Shown here: in pieces, positions 6,610-14,098 of the stretch | How positions within the stretch are numbered: the first letter of the stretch is position 1 | Layout of the letters: each line of letters opens with the position of its first letter | IMG/VR virus record: IMGVR_UViG_3300020166_000104 | Location: 1 to 25,943 of that record | From: a virus | Reading direction: 5' to 3' (one strand) | Length of the DNA stretch: 25,943 nt | Made by a program: the position numbers and the translations under genes | Notes under the pieces: generated by a model | Databases searched by the model: none | Told to the model about the DNA's origin: nothing | The model's input: only the letters and a program-made list of their open reading frames with translations

Positions 6610-9600
6610 ATGCCTGTTGAGATAAAGAGCTATAGTAATATCAGACCAGTTAACTTTATGCTGGAGGATCCTGATAGGGCGTTAGATCTCTCTATTCCGA
6701 ATCCATTCGCTACCCAGCAGGGAATGAGTTTACTGGAATATAACTTCCTGTTGAGTGCTAATGATGTATTAAATAAAAACTACACCACAACATACTTAAC
6801 GAATCCTCAAACTGAGCAGGATATCTTTGATCTTAATCAACCAGAAGAAATAATAAATAGCTTCGCAACAACACTACAATTTGGTGATAACCCAGCTGGG
6901 TATCTTACAATAGATAGGAATAACAGTACTCTCTCAAGTGTACAGAGCGTAACTACCTTTAATAATGTTAGTGCACAATCGTTCACTGTTTTATTATCCA
7001 CTATTGAAAATGATTTATATTGCAGCGTCTTTACATATGACGGTGATAACAGAAAGTACTTAGCTTATCACGCTGAAACAGATCAGTTAGTTTTTGATAC
7101 AATACCTAATATTGACGGGTTAGTTACAACTACATACTTTAACGCTATTCGGAGTGATGCCAGTTTGCGGTTATCCTTGCAAGGCGAAACAGCTACAGGC
7201 GCACTAACCTCAAGTTTAATTAGTGTTGATGGTAGTGCATTAACTACTATACCTTCACCGAGTTTTACTGACTATAAGGCCGGCACAATCACACTATCTA
7301 ATAGTGGTGTACCGAATACAAAATACCTGGATGTAAGTAATAATTTTGTGTATTATGTTTCTGGCGCAGATATAGATGAAGATAACACACTAAGCGGTAA
7401 TAAGTACAACTTCTTAATGTACAGTAATTATGAGGATAATTATATTAAGAACGGTAATATATGCGCTAATTTAAATTACTTTAACTTAAAAAATCAGATA
7501 TCTAATCACCATAACGTTAATAAAAATTTACCGTTCGTAGATAAACAAATGCAGAGACAGTATTCATCTATATTGAATAACGAGACGCAGGAAACATCGG
7601 AAGAGTTCTTAAGGCTACAATATAACTTTAATACAGTAGAGTATAATTTCCGACCGGATACCTTTACGAAATTTGTATTGCCCGATAACATATTACCTTT
7701 TACTCAGATCAATCTCAATGATGCTGGGTTGCAGGCTGCAGGGGCATATGCAGCTGATTCACCTTACTTTAGTGATAGGATATATAAAGATATTGGTAAT
7801 CGAGAAGACGTTACTAATAATCTTAATGAAAATGGAGAGTACTTATGTAGCTGGTTATACGATAATGGGGTAGCAGGTATATGGTATGATAGATACTATC
7901 TACCTCAAGATATTACTGGCGTTGAGGCAGAAGAGGGTAATTTAAACAACCCACCGATACCATTATCCGAGTCGACTCCTGTAATTGATCAAATAGTAGA
8001 TACACTTGGTTTTAATGAGCTGAACTACGTCGATATTGAAAGCACATTAATGTTCGAGCCTAATGGCGTATATTACTATGCACGTATAGGTCATAAATCT
8101 GTATCTACTGTTTTAAATAAACTCTCCGGGGACCTGGTTAAGAGAAACTTCACTCCTAGGCGTAACGACGACCCAGCTTATATCGGACCTTCTACTGATA
8201 CATTAACTGTTAATGCATCTGCTTACGATACATTCTCCATACTTGCAGATAACCGCGGAAAGGTTAATGGCTTGAATCTCTCTTTTGAATTAGATATACC
8301 GAATCTCGAAGACCCGAAAGCATTTCAATTAGCAGGCAACCTATTTAATGGAGGTCTAGGCATTCTTAAGAACTTTTACTTTACCCCGCTTATATACCTA
8401 TATGAAGGTAATACCATTTATTACTACGACACAGATTTTAACTTAGTTAAAACGACGGTAATACCATCTTTAACAATTATTAAGGATATCTTATATGTTA
8501 GTAAGAGTACAGATATTGTAGTCGTCGGCTCAGGCCCAGGTGGTGATAAAATCATGCGTGTAGCTTATACAGGCGATGTCCAGAAGGAAAATAGTGACCA
8601 AATTGTAACAGATATTGTCGCCTCTGATTATAGTTCGCGCGTAATGTATGGAGCTGGTTCGAAGGTACTAATTAAGGACCTTAATTCTATTGCTCCAGGA
8701 GCTTGGGATCTCGATACACAGACTTTAATCTGTCAGCCATCAACTGAAGTATTTACAGCTGCAGATGAATCAATAATTAGACGGAATAATAATACTGAGT
8801 ATGGTACGATGCGAGGGCTGAGAGGTGTCAACTTAAATGATACTTTAGGAGCAGCTATAAGTGGTACTGGTAGTAATTACGGTATGTCGGATAAGGTAAT
8901 ATTTAAGGATTTTATACAAGATACTACATTCTTAGCCCTCTCGACGAACACTAAAATATGGGATATTAATTCTTTTAATGAGGAACTTTATATACAGACT
9001 GATAATACCCTCCAAGTCTTCAATACCGAGAGAGAGTTACTCTCGAGCTTTACTTTATCCACCTCCGCAGTCTCAGGACATAAGATTGATTTTGTTACAG
9101 AAGATTACATAACTAAACCATTAGTGTTTTCAAAGGATATTAATGGTAAGCTAATCGCAGATAAAATTACACTTACACCTACTACATCAAGCGGCTATAC
9201 ACTATCATCATATGCACTACCAATAACAGGTGCTGACCTCGGATATGACTTCGGTACTAAATTAGGTAACTTCGAAAACCCTACTAATGTATATAGTATG
9301 GAACAAACATTCAAAGAGTATGAAAATAAGTTTTGCGTACTAACTAGATTTGATAATGATTATGCTGGTTCACCACTTGATATAATCTGGGATACCGCGG
9401 ATGGTATATGGAGTGACATATCAAGTGGTAACTGGTCTGTTAACTATAGTGGAGGTGAAGGTGCCCTAGACGATAACAGTGATATAATAATAATACCGAA
9501 CCTAATACCTGGTAAGAATTGTATTGCACTGAACTGTGATCTGCTAACCGGTAAGACGACAGTGAATGTAAATGGTACCGAGGTAGCCAATATTAACATA

Positions 9601-10095
9601 ACAGTAGGTATGAGACCTCTTAAGAATTATCTGAATAATAGCTTTTTTATAGGTCAGCCGAACTATAGTATCACGCCGATTTCAAATTTTATTACGAATC
9701 AGAATTTCAACGCCAAACTTATTACTGTTAAAAATTTCCGAGCGTATAATGCGCAGCTCTTCCAGGATTTAATAGACTATGAGTTCTTAGAATGCGCTGA
9801 GATCGACCCTATAAATTTTGATATAACTTCCGGTACACGAAACAATGCCGAAACTATTGATAACTTATTCAGCTACACTATACCAGGTAGCCTCGCAAAT
9901 AGAGTAAAGATATATATTAAGAATGGCGGCTTAACGAGTAAAGAAGGTCAGATACTATCTGACACTCTTACATCAAAAGTTAAGACCTTCCTACCAAAAA
10001 ATGTCACTCATGTTATTTTTGATTACAGTATAGGTAATAATTTCGAACCTGGAGATAGTGTTGAAATATTACGTGATGTACCTTCGCCGGTGTAA
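6610..10095 (+). CDS. Very large virion protein with propeller-like and lectin-like parts
   Basis: This is the largest protein in the window, 1161 residues. I see no enzyme motif. Around residues 595-900 there are repeated short beta-strand units with alternating aromatic and hydroxyl residues (IYYYDTDFNLVKT, ILYVSKSTDIVVVG, LYIQTDNTLQVFNTERELLS), typical of a beta-propeller. Residues about 920-1040 (IWDTADGIWSDIS..., then GKTTVNVNGTEVANI) look like a concanavalin/laminin-G-like sandwich. The last 80 residues form a separate alpha/beta domain. It shares style with the next gene and with the 790-residue baseplate protein. A long fibre or peripheral baseplate component is the best guess. The domain calls come from reading patterns, not from a search. 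Confidence 0.6.
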   Translation: MPVEIKSYSNIRPVNFMLEDPDRALDLSIPNPFATQQGMSLLEYNFLLSANDVLNKNYTTTYLTNPQTEQDIFDLNQPEEIINSFATTLQFGDNPAGYLTIDRNNSTLSSVQSVTTFNNVSAQSFTVLLSTIENDLYCSVFTYDGDNRKYLAYHAETDQLVFDTIPNIDGLVTTTYFNAIRSDASLRLSLQGETATGALTSSLISVDGSALTTIPSPSFTDYKAGTITLSNSGVPNTKYLDVSNNFVYYVSGADIDEDNTLSGNKYNFLMYSNYEDNYIKNGNICANLNYFNLKNQISNHHNVNKNLPFVDKQMQRQYSSILNNETQETSEEFLRLQYNFNTVEYNFRPDTFTKFVLPDNILPFTQINLNDAGLQAAGAYAADSPYFSDRIYKDIGNREDVTNNLNENGEYLCSWLYDNGVAGIWYDRYYLPQDITGVEAEEGNLNNPPIPLSESTPVIDQIVDTLGFNELNYVDIESTLMFEPNGVYYYARIGHKSVSTVLNKLSGDLVKRNFTPRRNDDPAYIGPSTDTLTVNASAYDTFSILADNRGKVNGLNLSFELDIPNLEDPKAFQLAGNLFNGGLGILKNFYFTPLIYLYEGNTIYYYDTDFNLVKTTVIPSLTIIKDILYVSKSTDIVVVGSGPGGDKIMRVAYTGDVQKENSDQIVTDIVASDYSSRVMYGAGSKVLIKDLNSIAPGAWDLDTQTLICQPSTEVFTAADESIIRRNNNTEYGTMRGLRGVNLNDTLGAAISGTGSNYGMSDKVIFKDFIQDTTFLALSTNTKIWDINSFNEELYIQTDNTLQVFNTERELLSSFTLSTSAVSGHKIDFVTEDYITKPLVFSKDINGKLIADKITLTPTTSSGYTLSSYALPITGADLGYDFGTKLGNFENPTNVYSMEQTFKEYENKFCVLTRFDNDYAGSPLDIIWDTADGIWSDISSGNWSVNYSGGEGALDDNSDIIIIPNLIPGKNCIALNCDLLTGKTTVNVNGTEVANINITVGMRPLKNYLNNSFFIGQPNYSITPISNFITNQNFNAKLITVKNFRAYNAQLFQDLIDYEFLECAEIDPINFDITSGTRNNAETIDNLFSYTIPGSLANRVKIYIKNGGLTSKEGQILSDTLTSKVKTFLPKNVTHVIFDYSIGNNFEPGDSVEILRDVPSPV

Positions 10096-10111
10096 GTTAA
10101 TACAGTTTTAT

Positions 10112-10119
10112 TATAAATA
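10112..10119 (+). promoter_or_regulatory. Perfect TATAAATA (T4-late-like) box, distal
   Basis: It lies in the 69-base gap before the gene at 10165. T4 geometry would place transcription start near 10125, giving a leader of about 40 bases. It is the first of two such boxes in this gap. Confidence 0.5.
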
Positions 10120-10150
10120 GTGCAAATTAGTTTGAAGATTGATTTTTTAA

Positions 10151-10158
10151 TATAAATA
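10151..10158 (+). promoter_or_regulatory. Perfect TATAAATA (T4-late-like) box, start-proximal
   Basis: It ends 6 bases before ATG 10165. By T4 late geometry (start about 6 bases after the box) the transcript would begin about one base before the ATG. Confidence 0.55.
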
Positions 10159-10164
10159 CTTTTG

Positions 10165-12036
10165 ATGTCGCAGTATACACTAAATAGCAATAGCATGTCT
10201 ACCATTAACTTACAGGGGACTGGAGTACCTGTGGATGTTTTTAAGTATACAGAGGGCAATGCTTTCAAGTTCGACGGAGAAGATTATATAGGGTACTATA
10301 CAGTATCTGGTAATCGTATATATCGTGGTAGGGTGGTAGATAGTAATACCGGCATCTTGTCAGCTGTAGATAACATTCGAGGTAATTTTATTATGGAGCG
10401 AAGCTTCTTCAATAGATCGGCGAACCAAGACTTTGAGCTTACAAATAACCTAGAACAACTAAGATTCCAGCCAAGTGAGTTTATTAACCAAAATTCTATT
10501 AATACTAAATTAACTAAACTATATGAAAATTTCTTAGATTTATATAACTACTCGTTTGCACGTAACAGTAATTTACCACTTAACTACACTGGGTTCATCG
10601 GAGTAACAGGTAACAACCCTACTGAGTACTTAAATTACACCACAAATTTAAACAGTACGTATACAGATACAGGTGATCTGGCCTTGCAAGACGCGAGAGG
10701 TTTTGAATTGATAGGTAACTTTAATAGCTCGAGTAACCCTCTGACGGTAGATACACCTAACACGTTTGCATCGATATATTACACCACGTCAGCCCTTCAT
10801 GTATTTATAAATGCAAATACCCCTGATGCAGATAGTACGGCTACTTTTGTACTGTCCACAGATAGAGCAGACGGTTTATTCTCACAGCCGTTTCAAAATA
10901 TTACTGATATTACGACGAATGACATGGACACGTTGTATGTCAGTGACTCTTTTCATAACCAAATTTATAGATTATACATCGATCCTGTTATTAATGATAA
11001 ATCTCTCGGTGGCTCTTCTTTTGATCTTTTGAACGCAGGAGGATTTAAACTAAATACTGCCGGCCAAAGTACCCTATCTGGAGTTAATAATATGTATTAT
11101 TTCAACGATGAAATATATACGTGGAACGAGGGTCGTAAATCAATAGTCGTCTTAGGAGATAACCTAGCTAGGCTAAGGGAATACAATAATAACATTTTCA
11201 CGGAAAAACAAGTAAAGGACTTTGCAGTTAATGCTGTGACCGGGGTATTGTTTATCGTATTTGATGATTTTACTATATTAGAAATCGATTCATTGTTTAG
11301 ATCCACAGCTATACTTCATACACCGGATGTTGGTCAGCTGTCACCAGGTACCCCGACACGTATTTTATTTTCACAGAATGATAGTAATATATACTATATT
11401 ATTACCGATACTAACGTATTTAAGTTTCTGGTGTATAGTGGTACAGATGAACTGATAGGTACTTTTAACTTCACAGACTTGCCGGGTGTTAATTTTACTG
11501 GCACTCGTAAGATATTTGACGCCAAAATCCTCGCAGAGAATGAGAATAGAGACTCGTTATTCATACTTAATAAAGATACTGTTAAGGTAGGTGATGAATA
11601 TAGAGGTAGAGATAGATTAATGAGGTTTAATGAACCTAATAATCTCTTAAATGTATTAGAAGATGCTAATTTTAAAATATATGATAGAAAAGATGTAGTA
11701 GTTAAAGAACAGTATTTTAATAATATTACTTTTAATAAGAGTCTGCAGAAACTACTCTACAATCACGACAACCTTGCTTCAAATATTCAATTTCAATTCA
11801 ATGTAGCATATGGTACAGAGAGGCTTTTAGCACTAACAGGTATATCAAGTCTATCAGCTTCTGTAGTACAAGAACCCACCTATGATAATTTCGTTGGCGT
11901 AAATGAAGTTCTGACACCTCAAGTATTTAATAGATGTATTGAAAAGATTTACACTTACCAGCTAAGCATTATGAAGCACTTACAGTTTAATGTGACTAAT
12001 TTAAAGTACCCATATAGTGAGATAGTACTCTTTTAA
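10165..12036 (+). CDS. Large virion protein with NHL/beta-propeller-like core
   Basis: The ATG at 10165 (MSQYTLN, 623 residues) is preferred over the in-frame TTG at 10162, because it keeps the usual spacing to the TATAAATA box. Residues about 245-490 carry propeller-like blades: DMDTLYVSDSFHNQIYRLYI closely resembles an NHL blade, followed by MYYFNDEIYTWNEGRKSIVVL, VTGVLFIVFDDFTILEI and SNIYYIITDTNVFKFLVYS. The N-terminal part (about 60-130) and the C-terminal 110 residues are more helical. It is placed directly after the 1161-residue protein and shares its style, so the two probably assemble in the same fibre or baseplate edge structure. No catalytic motif is seen. Confidence 0.6.
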   Translation: MSQYTLNSNSMSTINLQGTGVPVDVFKYTEGNAFKFDGEDYIGYYTVSGNRIYRGRVVDSNTGILSAVDNIRGNFIMERSFFNRSANQDFELTNNLEQLRFQPSEFINQNSINTKLTKLYENFLDLYNYSFARNSNLPLNYTGFIGVTGNNPTEYLNYTTNLNSTYTDTGDLALQDARGFELIGNFNSSSNPLTVDTPNTFASIYYTTSALHVFINANTPDADSTATFVLSTDRADGLFSQPFQNITDITTNDMDTLYVSDSFHNQIYRLYIDPVINDKSLGGSSFDLLNAGGFKLNTAGQSTLSGVNNMYYFNDEIYTWNEGRKSIVVLGDNLARLREYNNNIFTEKQVKDFAVNAVTGVLFIVFDDFTILEIDSLFRSTAILHTPDVGQLSPGTPTRILFSQNDSNIYYIITDTNVFKFLVYSGTDELIGTFNFTDLPGVNFTGTRKIFDAKILAENENRDSLFILNKDTVKVGDEYRGRDRLMRFNEPNNLLNVLEDANFKIYDRKDVVVKEQYFNNITFNKSLQKLLYNHDNLASNIQFQFNVAYGTERLLALTGISSLSASVVQEPTYDNFVGVNEVLTPQVFNRCIEKIYTYQLSIMKHLQFNVTNLKYPYSEIVLF

Positions 12037-12051
12037 TCTCGTTTTCTTTGA

Positions 12052-12058
12052 TTAAATA
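12052..12058 (+). promoter_or_regulatory. TTAAATA box before the S74 fibre gene
   Basis: The gap to ATG 12064 is exactly 5 bases (TTTGT). It is part of the recurring start-proximal series. Confidence 0.45.
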
Positions 12059-12063
12059 TTTGT

Positions 12064-12759
12064 ATGGCTGATTTTACTGGAAAAAATATATGTAATACGT
12101 TCAAATCTATACTTAATTTAGGAGGCGCTAGTACTCAGAATTGTGTATTAAATGGTAATACCGCGTGTATAGTTACGGATGGTACAGGGCAGCAATCGAG
12201 TCTATATCTTCGCACTAAGGGTAATGGTTTAATAGCCTGCGGTACAGTACAGGTTAGAGGAGGTAACCTGAATATGTGCGGTAACAGTATTAACAACGCT
12301 AATCAGGTTAATGCTACCGGCGTATCTTCATCCGGACTAATTAGTACACAAAATAGCCTTGATGCTCAGGCTGATGTACTTGCAAGGCAAGATCTGAGAG
12401 CTTGCCGTAATCTAGCAGTAGCAGGTGTTGCAACTGTAACAGGTGTTATTAGAGGGTGCTCTGATATTATAGCATTCTACTCTTCTGATGAACGATTAAA
12501 AGAGAATGTAAATAAGATTGTAAACTCTAAAGAAGTAGTCAATAACCTAACTGGGTATTCCTTCGACTGGAAAGAAGAGGCAGATAGAGAAGGTAAGGAC
12601 TTCGGTGTAATGGCTCAAGATGTTGAAAAGGTACTTCCGGAATTAGTACATGAAAGACCTGATGGATTTAAATCAGTCGACTACGTTAAGCTTATCCCAT
12701 ACCTTATTGAAGAGGTTAAGCGCTTAGACGCTGAGGTAGAAGAGTTAAAAGGTGCTTAA
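12064..12759 (+). CDS. Fibre/spike protein with C-terminal S74 intramolecular chaperone domain
   Basis: The 231-residue protein ends in a peptidase S74 (intramolecular chaperone autoprocessing) domain at about 139-231. It reads SSDERLKENV at 140-149, then GYSFDWK, DFGVMAQDVEKVLPELV and VDYVKLIPYLIEEVKRL. In characterised S74 proteins the domain trimerises the fibre and then cuts itself off at the serine before the 'D.RLK' motif. The serine at 140/141 and Lys146 fit the Ser-Lys dyad. The part that would remain on the virion (1-139) is short and glycine/asparagine-rich, with pseudo-repeats suggesting a beta-helix. It is unusually rich in cysteine (C10, C27, C35, C59, C72, C114, C132) for an exposed fibre. 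Confidence 0.85.
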   Translation: MADFTGKNICNTFKSILNLGGASTQNCVLNGNTACIVTDGTGQQSSLYLRTKGNGLIACGTVQVRGGNLNMCGNSINNANQVNATGVSSSGLISTQNSLDAQADVLARQDLRACRNLAVAGVATVTGVIRGCSDIIAFYSSDERLKENVNKIVNSKEVVNNLTGYSFDWKEEADREGKDFGVMAQDVEKVLPELVHERPDGFKSVDYVKLIPYLIEEVKRLDAEVEELKGA

Positions 12760-12766
12760 TCCTTTT
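12747..12766 (+). terminator. Weak candidate terminator at the end of the fibre gene
   Basis: AAAAGG (12747-12752) and CCTTTT (12761-12766) can pair around an 8-base loop that contains the stop codon. Two further T follow. The stem has only two G-C pairs, so it is a weak candidate. Confidence 0.3.
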
Positions 12767-12796
12767 TTGTTGTAACATTATTAGCAGAGATATTAT

Positions 12797-13255
12797 ATGA
12801 GATTATATTATTATGTGCATAAATGCGATAATACCAATAAGTTGGTGCTAACTACTTCGTGTAAAAAAATTACCATGGAATCTCAATGCATTGAGTTGAG
12901 CCAAGCAGAAACACAAGAATACAGCTTACATATTAAATACATAGATTGTTGTGAATTAGATAAAAATAGCAAGTTGGTATCTGACCCGGTGATGGTCTTA
13001 GCTCAAAGGCTTCAAACTTTATCTGCAGATATACAAGAGCGTATATATGAACTGCGAAAATTAATTGTTGAGGCAGCTGCCCTTAACAAGGTTGAGATCG
13101 CTGGTGAAATCGCACAGGCAATTACAGCACTAAATGATTTTATAAATGAAGATTTTTCAAGTCTTAAAACTATCAAAGAAATCGATACACTTACGTGTCC
13201 AGAATTAAGTATAGATTTCCCGAAGCATTATGCAAGTAAAATATACAGAATATGA
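12797..13255 (+). CDS. Unknown protein, cysteine-containing N-terminus and helical C-terminus (152 aa)
   Basis: I do not recognise this protein. Residues 1-60 are beta-like with cysteines at 10, 22, 31, 51 and 52. Residues 62-130 look helical (VLAQRLQTLSADIQERIYEL... and KVEIAGEIAQAITALNDFI) and could form a coiled coil or a helical hairpin. The stop is TGA, and the next gene begins 26 bases before this one ends, so translation is probably coupled. It is the first of three small overlapping genes set between fibre and tail-collar genes. A fibre assembly or fibre modification role is possible but not shown. Confidence 0.6.
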   Translation: MRLYYYVHKCDNTNKLVLTTSCKKITMESQCIELSQAETQEYSLHIKYIDCCELDKNSKLVSDPVMVLAQRLQTLSADIQERIYELRKLIVEAAALNKVEIAGEIAQAITALNDFINEDFSSLKTIKEIDTLTCPELSIDFPKHYASKIYRI

Positions 13256-13766
13256 TATACACGGTAAAGGTGTACCTAAATTACAACACGCTGAAGATTT
13301 AGCAGCTGCTTTAAAATCTCTGTCACCTAAAAGTGTATACGACAGATTAGAAAAAACAGTAAGAAGTGGGGCTCTAAATTCAGACGCTCCTCACGCTGTT
13401 AATGCATCGCTAGCAAAGCTCAGTGATTCAGATGCAATAGATTTATTACCGGTATTAAAGAAATGTTTCCCGTCGCTAAGATTTAGAATAAGCGGTAAAT
13501 TCGTCTACGGCCCTGGTGATCGCATCGATGAACATACAAACTCCGATGACCCATCCGACACGCTATACATAACGTATGCAACTGGTAGGTCCAAATTCTC
13601 ATACCGCTTTTCTCTAGACGGTGACTTCATCGATACTTATGACGTTGTTGATGGTATTACGTTAAGAGCATTTGAAATTACCGGTAGGTCACCCTACACA
13701 TATCATAAAGTTGAATGTGAATCAGGCTACAGAGTTTCAATCGGATTGAGATATGTCAGTGTTTAA
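13230..13766 (+). CDS. Probable 2-oxoglutarate/Fe(II) oxygenase-like protein
   Basis: The 178-residue protein has a helical N-terminal half. Its C-terminal half reads like the double-stranded beta-helix core of 2OG-Fe(II) oxygenases: FVYGPGDRIDEHTNSDDPSD (91-110), LYITYATGRSKFSYRF (112-127), then YHKVECESGYRVSIGLRYV (158-176). H102 and H159 would be iron ligands and R168 or R174 would bind 2-oxoglutarate. The usual HxD aspartate is N104, with D106/D107 close by, so activity is uncertain. Family enzymes hydroxylate protein side chains, nucleobases or small molecules. It overlaps the previous gene by 26 bases and the next by 14. The assignment is by pattern only. Confidence 0.5.
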   Translation: MQVKYTEYDIHGKGVPKLQHAEDLAAALKSLSPKSVYDRLEKTVRSGALNSDAPHAVNASLAKLSDSDAIDLLPVLKKCFPSLRFRISGKFVYGPGDRIDEHTNSDDPSDTLYITYATGRSKFSYRFSLDGDFIDTYDVVDGITLRAFEITGRSPYTYHKVECESGYRVSIGLRYVSV

Positions 13767-14094
13767 TCAAACATTTAGTAACCACTCCTTAGGAGAAGAT
13801 AAATATATCGATATAAAATCACTGGTTGTTACACTCAATGCACTAAGAGTCTTAAAATATACTGATAGTTATGATATTAGTAATACACAGTGTAAAGCAA
13901 GTCCGTTAAAGTCTAGCGTTATTAATTTTTACAAAAAGGAAGGAGTGTGTAGAGAGCCTATTGTTGTGACTGATGACGATTTTTGTTTAGACGGAAGACA
14001 CCGTGTAACATATAGGAAGCAGATAAACAACTCGACATGCTCAGCATATATTGTACCGAGGGAGTATGTTAATAAGTTTATTAAAACTCGCTAG
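13753..14094 (+). CDS. ParB/sulfiredoxin-fold small protein
   Basis: The 113-residue protein has REPIVVTDDDFCLDGRHRVT at 67-86. This matches the core of the ParB N-terminal/sulfiredoxin fold (PI.V..dg.vlDGrHRl), followed by the short helix and strand expected of that fold (CSAYIVP). Fold members bind or cleave nucleotides or DNA (ParB CTPase, ParB-like nucleases, sulfiredoxin). This minimal version lacks the ParB helix-turn-helix. The start overlaps the 2OG-oxygenase-like gene by 14 bases. The TAG stop is only four bases from the stop of the convergent tail-collar gene. A role in DNA metabolism or in a nucleotide-dependent modification is possible; which one is not visible. Confidence 0.6.
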   Translation: MSVFNQTFSNHSLGEDKYIDIKSLVVTLNALRVLKYTDSYDISNTQCKASPLKSSVINFYKKEGVCREPIVVTDDDFCLDGRHRVTYRKQINNSTCSAYIVPREYVNKFIKTR

Positions 14095-14098
14095 TAAT

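Noticed and set aside
10162-10164. TTG start codon for the 623-residue protein
   Set aside because: An ATG follows immediately at 10165, and its spacing to the TATAAATA box matches that of the other genes.
13253-13255. TGA stop as a sign of stop-codon recoding
   Set aside because: TGA is used normally at the end of the 152-residue protein, and the next gene starts upstream of it in another frame; there is no in-frame TGA in any recognised protein.
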